From Corynebacterium diphtheriae (GTDB taxonomy: Bacteria; Actinomycetota; Actinomycetes; Mycobacteriales; Mycobacteriaceae), in NCBI RefSeq assembly GCF_001457455.1, contig NZ_LN831026.1, forward strand, positions 434,001 through 498,000: DNA of 64,000 nt, read 5' to 3'. The position numbers and the translations under genes are program-made. Below, in pieces: positions 26,610-35,970 of the stretch. Positions within the stretch are counted from its first letter, which is position 1; each line of letters starts with the position of its first letter. The notes below the pieces were generated by a model, which saw only the letters and a program-made list of their open reading frames with translations, was not told the DNA's origin and searched no databases.

Positions 26610-28805
26610 GTGTATTCCTCAAACCGAACCTATAGCCGGGCGATTCTCGGCCTCAGTGCAGTATTAACACTTTCATTCACATCGCTTGTCGCGCCAGTGA
26701 ATGCAGAAGAGCCCGAGACTGTTGTGCCTGCTACCGCAGAACTGGAAGGAGAAGTGGCTGCGACGTTGCCGAGTGCTGAAACAGGGCTCTTTGATGCAGC
26801 GCCGCCAAAGCCTGTTGCCCGCGGGGCGGCTGGAGACCTGCAATTGCCAGCAGTGAATGAAAAAGAAGTTTTTGAAGAGGGGCGAGTGATCCGAGCTCCG
26901 GAGCCTGACCAGAGCCGATGCTATCGAATTCCGGCGTTGGTAACAGCGAAGAATGGTGATCTTCTTCTTGCTTTTGATAATCGGTATGGCGGTGGAGATG
27001 GCGCTAAGACTTGGTGTAGGGATGCGCCCTATGAGAATATGAAGCGAATTAACAGGCAGAATATGCAAACCGATATACAGTTGTATCGCTCTGTTGATAA
27101 TGGACAATCTTTTGAAGATTTTGGATATATAGCTCAGGGGACAGCTGACGTAAGGGAGTTGTCCTATACGGATCCTGCATTGGTTACTGATAGAACAACT
27201 GGAAAAATTTTTGCTTTCTTTGTTCGGGCGTACGACTATCGTGTGGGTCAATCTTCGGCAGGTTTTAATGAGGGGGACGTTGAGGCCGAGATTCAAAAAC
27301 GTGATGTGCAAGATACGGTTGTGGTGGAATCTTTGGATGGGGGGCAGACTTGGGGGAATATGCGTCTTCTTAGTGCATTAACTGCAAAAGTTAGTAGCAT
27401 TTCTACGGGGGATACTATTTTTGATGGACGCGGTAGATTCGTAACATCGGGTGCGGGTATTCAGTTGCAATATGGGGAGCACGCTGGAAGGTTGATAGTT
27501 CCGATATCGGTGGATATTGATCCGAAGGATTCGGCCAAGTTTATTAATCTGGCCATCTATTCCGATGATCATGGACAGACATGGCAGGCAGGTATAGGAA
27601 CTGCTGGTGGAGCAGGATTTTCGGGCGATGAAAGTAAAATAGTCGAGTTATCTGATGGTCGCTTGATGATGAGCTCGAAAGATAATGATAAACCTCGCTG
27701 GGTCTCCTATTCTGAAGACCAAGGTGAGAATTGGTCTACGCCTAAGCGTAAAATAATTGCACCTCCACAGCATCCGGAAAAGCACAACACGGGAATAAAT
27801 GTGGGGCTGATTCGGGCTTATCCTAATGCTCCGGAAAATAGTGCCGCGGCGCGAGTACTGCTGTATTCCGCTCCTATAGATCAGCGTTATTCTCATAAGC
27901 ATACTGAGGATGGTCGTAATAATGGCTGGGTCATGGGATCTTGTGATGATGGAAAGACATGGTCCTTTGGTCGCCAAATTGAAAAGAACCGTTTCCAGTA
28001 TTCAAGCATGACAGTTATGTCTGATGGCAACATCGGCATGGTGTACGAGAGTGGAGACTTTAGTACCGGAATGAACCTGAAATTTGCCAAGTTCAACATG
28101 GCATGGCTAGGTGCGGATTGTCTCAGCAATGAGGCGTTGGGTCTGACCGGCGATATTGATAAGGAAATTGTCGAGGCGCAAGAAAAAGCAGCTGAAGCAA
28201 CCAAGGAAGCTCAAGAAGCTGCAGAGAAAGTTCAAAAGCTAACTGAAGAGTTGGCTGCTGCTCGTAAAGAAAATGACGAGCTCAAGAATCAGGTAAAGGG
28301 ATCCAAAGAAGCTGTTGGAGATCTTGCGAATGAGGTTGAGGATCTAGCTGACAAGGTATTTAAGCTGGAGACCGCCGTCACGGAAGCAAAAGAGAAAGCT
28401 ACTGTGGCTGAAAAAGCAGCATCCGACGCTGTCACTCAGCTACAAAAAGCTGAGTCGATTGCGGAAGAGCAAAAGGCTAAGGCTGAATCTGCAGCCGCAG
28501 AAGCTCAAGCATTGCGCGAAAAGCTGGAGAGACTTGAAGGAAGCATTCTTACTGTCAAGGAGAATCCAGAAGCAGAAGAAATCGCAGACCTTTCAAGCAC
28601 CGCGAAGGATGCTGCTGATGCAGCTCGTCGCGCTGCTACGGATGCAAACGGTGCACTTTCTGGCCAAAAGCAAGATGAAGAAAAGCCTGCTATGGGCTTG
28701 ATGGGAATCTTGAAAGTGCTTGCGGGCATCATTCCGCTGGTAGCGATCATTGCGACTATATTCCAAACATTCCGTTTGCCTTTTAACATTCCTGGAATGA
28801 GGTAG
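26610..28805 (+). CDS. nanH: Sialidase (exo-alpha-neuraminidase), secreted and membrane-anchored
   Basis: Releases sialic acid from host glycoconjugates. 731 residues from GTG 26610 (GAAAGG 7 nt upstream). Order: signal peptide (to about residue 35); short acidic region; catalytic six-bladed propeller with a YRIP motif (about 104-107) and five Asp boxes (SVDNGQSF about 160, SLDGGQTW about 241, SDDHGQTW about 317, SEDQGENW about 367, SCDDGKTW about 444); then a long Ala/Glu/Lys-rich coiled coil (about 510-690) and a C-terminal membrane helix (ILKVLAGIIPLVAIIATIF). There is no LPxTG motif, so it is probably held by the helix rather than by sortase. Base composition of 26900-28000 is more AT-rich than the flanks, hinting at acquisition. 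The palindrome upstream ties it to the nan operon. Confidence 0.92.
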   Translation: MYSSNRTYSRAILGLSAVLTLSFTSLVAPVNAEEPETVVPATAELEGEVAATLPSAETGLFDAAPPKPVARGAAGDLQLPAVNEKEVFEEGRVIRAPEPDQSRCYRIPALVTAKNGDLLLAFDNRYGGGDGAKTWCRDAPYENMKRINRQNMQTDIQLYRSVDNGQSFEDFGYIAQGTADVRELSYTDPALVTDRTTGKIFAFFVRAYDYRVGQSSAGFNEGDVEAEIQKRDVQDTVVVESLDGGQTWGNMRLLSALTAKVSSISTGDTIFDGRGRFVTSGAGIQLQYGEHAGRLIVPISVDIDPKDSAKFINLAIYSDDHGQTWQAGIGTAGGAGFSGDESKIVELSDGRLMMSSKDNDKPRWVSYSEDQGENWSTPKRKIIAPPQHPEKHNTGINVGLIRAYPNAPENSAAARVLLYSAPIDQRYSHKHTEDGRNNGWVMGSCDDGKTWSFGRQIEKNRFQYSSMTVMSDGNIGMVYESGDFSTGMNLKFAKFNMAWLGADCLSNEALGLTGDIDKEIVEAQEKAAEATKEAQEAAEKVQKLTEELAAARKENDELKNQVKGSKEAVGDLANEVEDLADKVFKLETAVTEAKEKATVAEKAASDAVTQLQKAESIAEEQKAKAESAAAEAQALREKLERLEGSILTVKENPEAEEIADLSSTAKDAADAARRAATDANGALSGQKQDEEKPAMGLMGILKVLAGIIPLVAIIATIFQTFRLPFNIPGMR

Positions 28806-28818
28806 GTAAATATTTATC

Positions 28819-28856
28819 AAGTGGGGTAGGTCGTTTATTACTGGCTTATCCCACTT
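28819..28856 (+). terminator. Hairpin after nanH
   Basis: 12-bp stem AAGTGGGGTAGG/CTTATCCCACTT (28819-28830 with 28845-28856; two G-U pairs). T-poor tail, so a weaker terminator candidate. Confidence 0.45.
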
Positions 28857-28924
28857 CATCTGCTGCAAGTGATATGCGACATGCCGACGGTGGTAAGTTT
28901 TCTCATATTTTTAATGAGCGTGAC

Positions 28925-28930
28925 TATAGT
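28925..28930 (+). promoter_or_regulatory. -10 element for a leaderless ldt transcript
   Basis: TATAGT, followed by exactly 7 nt and the ATG at 28938. With no ribosome binding site before that ATG, transcription probably starts at its A. Confidence 0.5.
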
Positions 28931-28937
28931 TACTCTT

Positions 28938-29672
28938 ATGTCCTATAAGCCTCGTCACGCAAAGCCGTCGGCAACGCGCCGTCGTGTTACTGCGGTTATC
29001 GGCGCAACGGCCACCTCGACCGCGTTGCTTACCGCACAGCCGGCCACTGCTTCTGCAGCGCCGTTAAGCTCTGGTTCCTCCGCTACCAGCTCCATTAATG
29101 ATCAGCTGCAAACAATTGGGCAGCAGACTCGTGATGGTGCATGGAACCTGCGCAATGCCCTTATCTCGCAGGCTGATGTGCTCCCCATTGAGGTAGCAGC
29201 GCCAATTAAAAACGGTATCGACGCCACCGTTAACCTGTTTTTCCCAGGACTAATCCAAGAGCGCACCTTTGTTGCGCCTCCACCTGCACCGGCGCCTGCG
29301 CCAGCTGCTCCTGCGTTTGATCGTGGATCCTGCCCACCGGCAGCACGTGCATGCATCGATCTTGCCCAGCAGCGTGCGTGGCTCCAGCAAGATGGTCGTG
29401 TGGTTTATGGTGCGGTGCCGATCTCTTCGGGTCGTCCAGGTTGGGAAACACCTCGAGGTGTTTTCCATGTGAACCGCAAGGTCAAGGATGAAATCTCGCG
29501 TGAGTTTAACAATGCCCCGATGCCATACTCGGTGTATTTCACAAACAACGGTATTGCATTCCACCAAGACAATCCGAATGTGATGTCGCACGGATGTATT
29601 CACCTGTGGCACAACGATGCGGTGACGTTCTTTAACACACTGCAGTATGGCGATATGGTGTACGTTTACTAG
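28938..29672 (+). CDS. L,D-transpeptidase (YkuD family), exported
   Basis: Forms 3-3 cross-links in peptidoglycan or attaches peptides to it, outside the membrane. 244 residues from ATG 28938: basic n-region (RHAKPSATRRR), hydrophobic h-region ending ATASA, a low-complexity Ala/Pro linker (PPPAPAPAPAAPA), then the YkuD domain (about 128-244) with the catalytic signature HQDNPNVMSHGCIHL, in which His and Cys are intact. In-frame upstream ATG codons exist, but the -10 element and signal peptide favour this start. Sits with nanH between map and infA. Confidence 0.85.
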   Translation: MSYKPRHAKPSATRRRVTAVIGATATSTALLTAQPATASAAPLSSGSSATSSINDQLQTIGQQTRDGAWNLRNALISQADVLPIEVAAPIKNGIDATVNLFFPGLIQERTFVAPPPAPAPAPAAPAFDRGSCPPAARACIDLAQQRAWLQQDGRVVYGAVPISSGRPGWETPRGVFHVNRKVKDEISREFNNAPMPYSVYFTNNGIAFHQDNPNVMSHGCIHLWHNDAVTFFNTLQYGDMVYVY

Positions 29673-29688
29673 ATTCTCATATTGCTTT

Positions 29689-29748
29689 CTCCCCGCTTAC
29701 TACCTCGTAATATCCCGAAAGGATTGAGGTAGGGAAGCGGGGAGTTTT
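29689..29748 (+). terminator. Intrinsic terminator after the L,D-transpeptidase gene
   Basis: Stem CTCCCCGCTT/AAGCGGGGAG (29689-29698 with 29735-29744), extended inward by CTACCTC/GAGGTAG, followed by TTTT. The remaining 230 bp up to infA hold only its promoter. Confidence 0.8.
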
Positions 29749-29801
29749 GCGTTTGTCTTAGGTGGGGGTGTAAGAGACTTTGCAAATTTTTTAAGAAACG
29801 C

Positions 29802-29830
29802 TTGAAATATCTAGATCTACGCGGTAATGT
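29802..29830 (+). promoter_or_regulatory. Promoter of infA and the following ribosomal genes
   Basis: -35 TTGAAA (29802-29807), 17-bp spacer, -10 TAATGT (29825-29830). Leaves a leader of about 140 nt before infA. Needed because infA is separated from map. Confidence 0.6.
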
Positions 29831-29978
29831 TTTCGTTTGGTGTATTGCCAAATGGCACGTGCGCCTACGAGACCTCATGTTCTTGTTGTGGGGACTCAGT
29901 AAAAGTAGCGAACGAAGCGACACTAATGGTAGCTCGCATGTGTGTGAGGTGCCTGACGGTGTCAGGAATGTGGAGGAT

Positions 29979-30197
29979 ATGGCTAAGGAAGGCGCAATCG
30001 AGGTCGAGGGTCGTATTATCGAGCCTTTGCCGAATGCAATGTTCCGAGTCGAACTCGATAACGGACACAAAGTACTTGCTCACATCAGTGGCAAGATGCG
30101 TCAGCACTACATTCGTATCCTCCCTGAGGATCGCGTAGTTGTTGAGCTGTCTCCATACGACCTCACCCGCGGTCGCATCGTATACCGCTACAAGTAA
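29979..30197 (+). CDS. infA: Translation initiation factor IF-1
   Basis: 72-residue OB-fold protein that occupies the ribosomal A site during initiation. Complete family sequence ([45 protein letters not shown]). GGAGG lies 2 nt before the ATG, unusually close. rpmJ (L36), often found directly after infA, is not present in the 185 bp before rpsM. Confidence 0.97.
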   Translation: MAKEGAIEVEGRIIEPLPNAMFRVELDNGHKVLAHISGKMRQHYIRILPEDRVVVELSPYDLTRGRIVYRYK

Positions 30198-30382
30198 GTC
30201 GTACTTACACAATTCAGAAGCCTCCATGCTTCACTGACGTTTCTGCGTCACCCACACCTTTGGCTGCGGTGGCCGAAGCCTCATTTGTGTGCCCCATCGT
30301 CCGGCTCCGACCGGGCAAAGTGGCAAGTGATGAGGACGAGCATGGAGAAAACCACCGTAACAACCGGAAAGGTACTGCCCTT

Positions 30383-30751
30383 ATGGCACGTCTCGCTGGA
30401 GTTGACCTTCCGCGCAATAAGCGCATGGAGGTTGCACTCACTTACATTTACGGCATCGGCCCAGCCCGTGCCGCTCAGCTGCTCGAGGAGACCGGCATCT
30501 CCCCAGATCTGCGCACCGACAACCTCACCGACGAGCAGGTTTCTGCTCTTCGTGACGTTATCGAAGCAACCTGGAAGGTAGAGGGTGACCTCCGCCGTCA
30601 GGTTCAAGCCGACATCCGTCGCAAGATTGAAATCGGCTGCTACCAGGGCCTGCGCCACCGTCGTGGTCTGCCAGTCCGTGGCCAGCGCACCAAGACCAAC
30701 GCTCGTACGCGTAAGGGTCCTAAGAAGACGATCGCCGGAAAGAAGAAGTAA
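30383..30751 (+). CDS. rpsM: 30S ribosomal protein S13
   Basis: 122-residue small-subunit head protein contacting the P-site tRNA. Opens [22 protein letters not shown] pattern and ends with the basic tail [22 protein letters not shown] lies 10 nt before ATG 30383; the longer open frame upstream is non-coding leader. Confidence 0.97.
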   Translation: MARLAGVDLPRNKRMEVALTYIYGIGPARAAQLLEETGISPDLRTDNLTDEQVSALRDVIEATWKVEGDLRRQVQADIRRKIEIGCYQGLRHRRGLPVRGQRTKTNARTRKGPKKTIAGKKK

Positions 30752-30754
30752 TTC

Positions 30755-31159
30755 ATGCCTCCAAAGACTCGCAGCACTGCACGTCGCTCTGGTCGTCGTG
30801 TAGTTAAGAAGAACGTGGCTCAGGGCCACGCTTACATCAAGTCCACCTTCAACAACACCATCGTTTCCATCACGGATCCTTCCGGTGCTGTTATCGCATG
30901 GGCATCCTCTGGCCACGTTGGCTTCAAGGGTTCCCGTAAGTCCACCCCATTCGCTGCACAGCTTGCTGCTGAGAACGCTGCTCGCAAGGCAATGGATCAC
31001 GGCATGAAGAAGGTCGACGTATTCGTTAAGGGCCCAGGCTCTGGACGTGAGACCGCTATTCGTTCCCTCCAGGCTGCTGGCCTCGAGGTCACCTCGATCT
31101 CCGATGTCACTCCTCAGCCATTCAACGGCTGCCGCCCACCAAAGCGTCGTCGCGTTTAA
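30755..31159 (+). CDS. rpsK: 30S ribosomal protein S11
   Basis: 134-residue small-subunit platform protein. Signature stretches [31 protein letters not shown] and the C-terminal [18 protein letters not shown]. Follows rpsM by 3 nt. Confidence 0.97.
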   Translation: MPPKTRSTARRSGRRVVKKNVAQGHAYIKSTFNNTIVSITDPSGAVIAWASSGHVGFKGSRKSTPFAAQLAAENAARKAMDHGMKKVDVFVKGPGSGRETAIRSLQAAGLEVTSISDVTPQPFNGCRPPKRRRV

Positions 31160-31182
31160 TAGGAAAGGAAAGGTAACTTACT

Positions 31183-31788
31183 ATGGCTCGTTATACCGGC
31201 CCAGCAACCCGTAAGTCCCGCCGCCTCCGCGTCGACCTCGTCGGCGGAGACATGGCATTCGAGCGTCGCCCATACCCTCCAGGACAGGCTGGTCGTGCTC
31301 GCATCAAGGAGTCCGAGTACCTCTTGCAGCTCCAGGAGAAGCAGAAGGCTCGTTTCACCTACGGTGTTCTCGAGAAGCAGTTCCGCCGTTACTACGCAGA
31401 GGCTAACCGTCTGCCAGGTAAGACCGGTGACAACCTTGTCATCCTGCTCGAGTCCCGTCTGGACAACGTAGTGTACCGTGCAGGTCTCGCACGTACCCGT
31501 CGTCAGGCTCGTCAGCTTGTTTCCCACGGTCACTTCACCGTGAACGGTAAGAAGATCAACGTTCCTTCCTACCGCGTCTCCCAGTACGACATCATCGACG
31601 TTCGCGAGAAGTCTCAGAAGATGATCTGGTTCGAAGAGGCTCAGGAGAACCTGCTTGACGCTGTTGTACCTGCATGGTTGCAGGTCGTTCCGTCCACCCT
31701 GCGCATCCTCGTGCACCAGCTGCCCGAGCGCGCTCAGATCGACGTTCCGCTGCAAGAGCAGCTCATCGTCGAGCTTTACTCGAAGTAA
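31183..31788 (+). CDS. rpsD: 30S ribosomal protein S4
   Basis: 201-residue 16S rRNA assembly initiator. Contains the S4 RNA-binding domain ([35 protein letters not shown]). The N-terminal region has no zinc-binding cysteines, the C-minus form. AGGAAAGGAAAGG precedes the start. Confidence 0.97.
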   Translation: MARYTGPATRKSRRLRVDLVGGDMAFERRPYPPGQAGRARIKESEYLLQLQEKQKARFTYGVLEKQFRRYYAEANRLPGKTGDNLVILLESRLDNVVYRAGLARTRRQARQLVSHGHFTVNGKKINVPSYRVSQYDIIDVREKSQKMIWFEEAQENLLDAVVPAWLQVVPSTLRILVHQLPERAQIDVPLQEQLIVELYSK

Positions 31789-31869
31789 TTTTTACAATTC
31801 TTCACCCTCTATCCATCCTTTCCGCCTACAGACGTCAAATAGCGGTCGTCACTTACAGGAGAGTACTTC

Positions 31870-32886
31870 ATGCTCATTTCTCAGCGCCCAACCCTTACCG
31901 AGGAATGCGTCGATTCCGCTCGCTCGCGCTTCGTTATCGAGCCACTTGAGCCTGGCTTCGGCTACACCCTAGGTAATTCGCTGCGTCGTACCCTGCTTTC
32001 GTCCATCCCAGGCGCAGCAGTGACCAGCATCAAGATTGATGGTGTGCTCCACGAGTTCACCACCATCAACGGTGTGAAGGAAGATGTCTCCGACATCATC
32101 TTGAACATCAAGGGCCTTGTGCTTTCTTCTGACTCCGATGAGCCAGTTGTTATGTACCTGCGCAAGGAAGGCGCTGGCGTTATTACTGCTGGTGACATCG
32201 AGCCACCAGCAGGCGTGGAGATTCACAACCCGGATCTGCACCTCGCAACCCTTAATGAGCAGGGGCGTCTGGACATCGAGATGATTGTTGAGCGTGGCCG
32301 TGGCTACGTTCCAGCAACTCTTTACTCCGGCCCAGCTGAAATCGGCCGTATCCCAGTCGACCAGATTTACTCCCCAGTATTAAAGGTCAGCTACAAGGTT
32401 GAAGCTACTCGTGTTGAGCAGCGCACCGACTTTGACAAGCTGATCATCGACGTGGAAACCAAGAACTCTATGGCTCCACGTGACGCACTCGCGTCTGCAG
32501 GCAAGACCCTTGTTGAGCTGTTCGGCCTCGCACGCGAGCTGAACACCGCAGCCGAAGGCATCGAGATCGGACCTTCTCCACAGGAGACCGAGTACATCGC
32601 TGCTTACGGCATGCCAATCGAGGATCTGAACTTCTCTGTTCGTTCCTACAACTGCCTGAAGCGCCAAGAAATCCACACGGTCGGTGAGCTCGCAGAGTGC
32701 ACCGAATCCGATCTGCTGGATATCCGCAACTTCGGCCAGAAGTCGATCAACGAAGTAAAGATCAAGCTCGCTGGCTTGGGTTTGACCCTCAAGGATGCTC
32801 CAGAGGACTTCGATCCAACTCAGCTCGATGGCTATGACGCTGCAACCGGCGACTACATCGACACGGATCCTGAAGAAACCGAGTAA
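31870..32886 (+). CDS. rpoA: DNA-directed RNA polymerase subunit alpha
   Basis: Assembly scaffold of RNA polymerase. 338 residues: N-terminal dimerisation domain (to about 230, including [21 protein letters not shown]), linker, and C-terminal domain contacting UP elements and activators ([22 protein letters not shown] ... [12 protein letters not shown]). ATG after CAGGAGAG. Confidence 0.97.
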   Translation: MLISQRPTLTEECVDSARSRFVIEPLEPGFGYTLGNSLRRTLLSSIPGAAVTSIKIDGVLHEFTTINGVKEDVSDIILNIKGLVLSSDSDEPVVMYLRKEGAGVITAGDIEPPAGVEIHNPDLHLATLNEQGRLDIEMIVERGRGYVPATLYSGPAEIGRIPVDQIYSPVLKVSYKVEATRVEQRTDFDKLIIDVETKNSMAPRDALASAGKTLVELFGLARELNTAAEGIEIGPSPQETEYIAAYGMPIEDLNFSVRSYNCLKRQEIHTVGELAECTESDLLDIRNFGQKSINEVKIKLAGLGLTLKDAPEDFDPTQLDGYDAATGDYIDTDPEETE

Positions 32887-32966
32887 AAAGCCACTAAGAC
32901 CAGCACAGTGGCACCGTCACAATCGCTGGTCTAGCGCTCAATAAACCTGTATACGAGGAGTACACC

Positions 32967-33440
32967 ATGCCTACCCCTAAGAAGGGCGCCCGTCTCGGCG
33001 GTTCCGCGAGCCACCAGAAGAAGATTCTGGCTAACCTCGCTTCTCAGCTGATCGAGCACGAGGCAATCAAGACCACCGACGCCAAGGCAAAGCTTCTGCG
33101 CCCATACGTGGAAAAGCTAATCACCAAGGCTAAGGGCGGCTCCGTTGCAGATCGTCGCAACGTTGCTAAGTTCATCACCAACAAAGAGATCGTCGCAAAG
33201 CTCTTCAACGAGCTGGCTCCAAAGTTTGAAAACCGTGAGGGTGGCTACACCCGCATCATCAAGCTGGAGAACCGCAAGGGCGACAACGCTCCAATGAGCC
33301 AGATCTCCCTCGTTCTCGAGGAGACTGTCTCCGCAGAAGCTACCCGTGCCGCACGCGCTGCTGCTTCCAAGAAGGCTGAAGAGCCTGCAGAAGCTGTAGA
33401 AGCAGAAGCACCAGCTGCTGACGAGGCAGAAGAGAAGTAA
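32967..33440 (+). CDS. rplQ: 50S ribosomal protein L17
   Basis: 157 residues: the L17 core ([24 protein letters not shown], to about 118) plus an acidic, Ala/Glu-rich C-terminal tail ([20 protein letters not shown]) typical of corynebacterial and mycobacterial L17. AGGAG precedes the ATG. A terminator follows. Confidence 0.96.
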
Positions 33441-33480
33441 ATTCTCTTATGGAGCGCACCAAATGCGCCCCATAGCCTAC

Positions 33481-33531
33481 AACCGCACCACACAAATTCC
33501 CCGCACGCGAGGGACACGTGGTGCGGTTTTT
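33481..33531 (+). terminator. Intrinsic terminator after rplQ
   Basis: 11-bp perfect stem AACCGCACCAC/GTGGTGCGGTT (33481-33491 with 33518-33528), then TTT. Ends the infA/rpsM-rplQ transcript. Confidence 0.8.
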
Positions 33532-33540
33532 CGTTGCTGC

Positions 33541-33546
33541 TAGCAT
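33541..33546 (+). promoter_or_regulatory. -10 element for a probable leaderless truA transcript
   Basis: TAGCAT with TGC just before it (extended -10), 8 nt before the truA ATG at 33555. No ribosome binding site in between. Confidence 0.4.
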
Positions 33547-33554
33547 TAATCGCT

Positions 33555-34421
33555 ATGACTAACGGCACGGTACGCATCCGCCTCGACCTCGCATACGACG
33601 GCACCGACTTCCACGGCTGGGCGCGACAAGGCGACTCAGATCTACGCACCGTACAAAAAATAATCGAAGACACCCTTAAACTCGTCCTCCAACGCCCCAT
33701 CGACCTCACCGTCGCAGGACGCACCGACGCAGGCGTACACGCCACCGGACAAGTAGCACACTTCGACGTCGACCCAGCAGCCCTAGAAACCCGCAGTATT
33801 GCAGGCGACCCCGCCAGGTTGATACGTCGATTAGCACGATTGATGCCAGCCGATGTTCGTATTCACAATATGAGCTTCGTACCAGCAGAATTCGACGCCC
33901 GATTCTCAGCACTACGCCGGCGTTACATCTACCGCGTCACCACCCACCCCAGAGGCGCACTACCCACCCGCGCACGCGACACCGCCCACTGGCCACGCAG
34001 CGTCGATATTTCTGCAATGCAGGCCGCCGCCGACGCATTGATCGGCATGCATGACTTTGCAGCGTTTTGCAAGTATCGCGAAGGCGCTAGCACCATCCGC
34101 GACCTACAAGAATTCACCTGGCATGACGTTTCAACTCCGCAAGAGCCCCAGCTCTACGAAGCCCACGTCACCGCCGATGCCTTCTGCTGGTCGATGGTTC
34201 GCTCCCTTGTCGGAGCATGCCTAGTCGTGGGGGAGGGCAAGCGTGCTGATGGTTTCACCGAACACCTTCTCGGAGAAACCAAGCGCTCATCCTCAATCCC
34301 CGTAGCAGCGGCGTGCGGTCTCAGTTTGGTCGGCGTCGATTACCCCAGCGACGATCAATTAGGTGCACGTGCTGAGCAAGCACGTGCCTATCGGACCCAC
34401 GATGAATTGCCTTCCCTATAA
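33555..34421 (+). CDS. truA: tRNA pseudouridine synthase A
   Basis: Makes pseudouridine at positions 38-40 of tRNA anticodon arms. 288 residues, with catalytic Asp in VAGRTDAGVHA, the opening RLDLAYDGTDFHGWARQ, and the C-terminal FCWSMVRSLVGACLVVG. Right after rplQ as in mycobacteria. Codon choice is markedly C/A-rich compared with the ribosomal genes before it. Confidence 0.95.
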   Translation: MTNGTVRIRLDLAYDGTDFHGWARQGDSDLRTVQKIIEDTLKLVLQRPIDLTVAGRTDAGVHATGQVAHFDVDPAALETRSIAGDPARLIRRLARLMPADVRIHNMSFVPAEFDARFSALRRRYIYRVTTHPRGALPTRARDTAHWPRSVDISAMQAAADALIGMHDFAAFCKYREGASTIRDLQEFTWHDVSTPQEPQLYEAHVTADAFCWSMVRSLVGACLVVGEGKRADGFTEHLLGETKRSSSIPVAAACGLSLVGVDYPSDDQLGARAEQARAYRTHDELPSL

Positions 34422-34436
34422 AAATTGCGTTATCTG

Positions 34437-34468
34437 GGAACCTTCCTAGGTGTTGATTACGTCTAAAC
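34437..34468 (+). promoter_or_regulatory. ECF-sigma-type promoter upstream of eccB
   Basis: GGAAC (34437-34441), 18 bp, CGTC (34460-34463), then TAAAC. Same layout and spacer length as before esxB and before the gene at 47663. The surrounding TTGATTACGTC is identical to the latter. Confidence 0.7.
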
Positions 34469-34563
34469 ACATGGGGGAAGTTCACACATCGGCTATCTCC
34501 TTGCTCATCGCAGTGCGACCGAGCAGACACCAGAATGTGTTGAATAAGGAGACGTAGTCCGCA

Positions 34564-35862
34564 GTGACAAATAATCAACGCCCAGCACGCGGTATTAGTC
34601 CAGCAAGCAAAGCGCAAGTTTCAGGGTACAAATTTCTCCAACGACGCGCCGAGCTAGGCCTTTTGCTTGGCGACGTCCGCATGTTGCACGATCCCATTGC
34701 AAAACTACGAAGAGGCCTACTTTTTGGCCTCAGTGCTGCGGTGTTGTTAGGCGTGGGATCAGGTGCGCTAGCTGTGTTTAGCCCCGCCGCCGACCCCGGC
34801 GATGCGCCGATCATGCGTAGCGACAGCGGTGATCTTTTCGTACGCGTAGACCAGCAGATTCACCCCGTAGCAAATCTTGCCTCCGCACGACTGGTTGCCG
34901 GCGAGCCCGCACAACCAGTAAAAGCATCCGATTCAGTATTGGCCCGTGAACACATTGGGGTTCCCATCGGCATCCCCGACGCGCCACGCATTGTTCCCGA
35001 GAAATCCCAAGAACAACCCGCATGGCATGTGTGCCACTGGGACGACGCCGTGGAAGTAACACAAGTACACGATCCACATCAGCGGGACTTTCCTGCAGTA
35101 GCGGACAATACTGCACTTGTCGCGGCGACACCGTTTGTGGAATACCTCATTGTGGATTCGACACGCTACCTGCTGCCTCCGGCGGACTCACCAGAAGGAC
35201 GTAGTATTCGCAGGCGAATTGGGATGACAGAATCAACAGTGCGGTGGCGCCCACCCGCGGAAGTAATATCGCTGATACCAGAAGGGCCACCCATAGCACT
35301 TCCGGCCCCAGAATCAGAGATTCTGCATAGCGGTAAAAGTTCATGGCTCAACATCAATGCCCACGTGGTGGAGCTTTCTGACCTACATTTAGCCATCCTC
35401 AATGATCTCGGATGGCGCGCTAGCCACGTACCACCAACGGCGATCAACGACCTACCCGACTCGCAGGAACCACTGCGGCTTCCCGAGCGGAAATACACTT
35501 TTGAGGAGGCAGCCCTTCCACCTCTGTGCATTGGATTTATATGGCAAGACGACCACGACACCCAACCCCGTTGGGATCTTAAGGTGTTTCAACGGGATAA
35601 AGACGCAGAAAACCTTGCGGTAGAGCTTTCTGGAGATTCACCGGCTACGCATTATGCAGGTACAGGAATGTCTCAAGCGGTAGATACCGGTAGCGGATGG
35701 CATGTTGTTTCTGAGCACGGGCAACGCCATACACTGATGACACAAGAAAATGCCCACATCCTAGGGTTTAAGGAATTCTACCGAGTGCCGTGGGAAGTTG
35801 TGGGATTGCTTCCTGAAGGCAGCGCATTGACAGCCGAGGCGGCGCTCGCGCCACTGTACTAG
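34564..35862 (+). CDS. eccB: Type VII secretion protein EccB (ESX-4 type)
   Basis: Membrane-anchored periplasmic subunit of the ESX core complex. 432 residues: short cytoplasmic N-terminus with SPASKAQVSGYKFLQRRAELGLL (the EccB signature), one membrane helix (about 58-78), then the periplasmic repeat domains with two cysteines (VCHWDD and PLCIGF), likely the conserved disulfide. GTG start, AAGGAG 12 nt upstream. First gene of an ESX-4-like locus placed between truA and rplM, as in M. tuberculosis (Rv3450c). Confidence 0.9.
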   Translation: MTNNQRPARGISPASKAQVSGYKFLQRRAELGLLLGDVRMLHDPIAKLRRGLLFGLSAAVLLGVGSGALAVFSPAADPGDAPIMRSDSGDLFVRVDQQIHPVANLASARLVAGEPAQPVKASDSVLAREHIGVPIGIPDAPRIVPEKSQEQPAWHVCHWDDAVEVTQVHDPHQRDFPAVADNTALVAATPFVEYLIVDSTRYLLPPADSPEGRSIRRRIGMTESTVRWRPPAEVISLIPEGPPIALPAPESEILHSGKSSWLNINAHVVELSDLHLAILNDLGWRASHVPPTAINDLPDSQEPLRLPERKYTFEEAALPPLCIGFIWQDDHDTQPRWDLKVFQRDKDAENLAVELSGDSPATHYAGTGMSQAVDTGSGWHVVSEHGQRHTLMTQENAHILGFKEFYRVPWEVVGLLPEGSALTAEAALAPLY

Positions 35863-35970
35863 CGTGGTGTATAAGTAGGGAAGACCAATTGGTTATCCAA
35901 TTGTTATCAAACCAGCCACTGCGCACACATGCGACTGGCACCTAACGCGGAAAGGAACTTAGCAGCAATC

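Noticed and set aside
35886..35903. CAATTGG TTAT CCAATTG hairpin after eccB as terminator
   Set aside because: Short AT-rich stem without a T run; may be a chance repeat.
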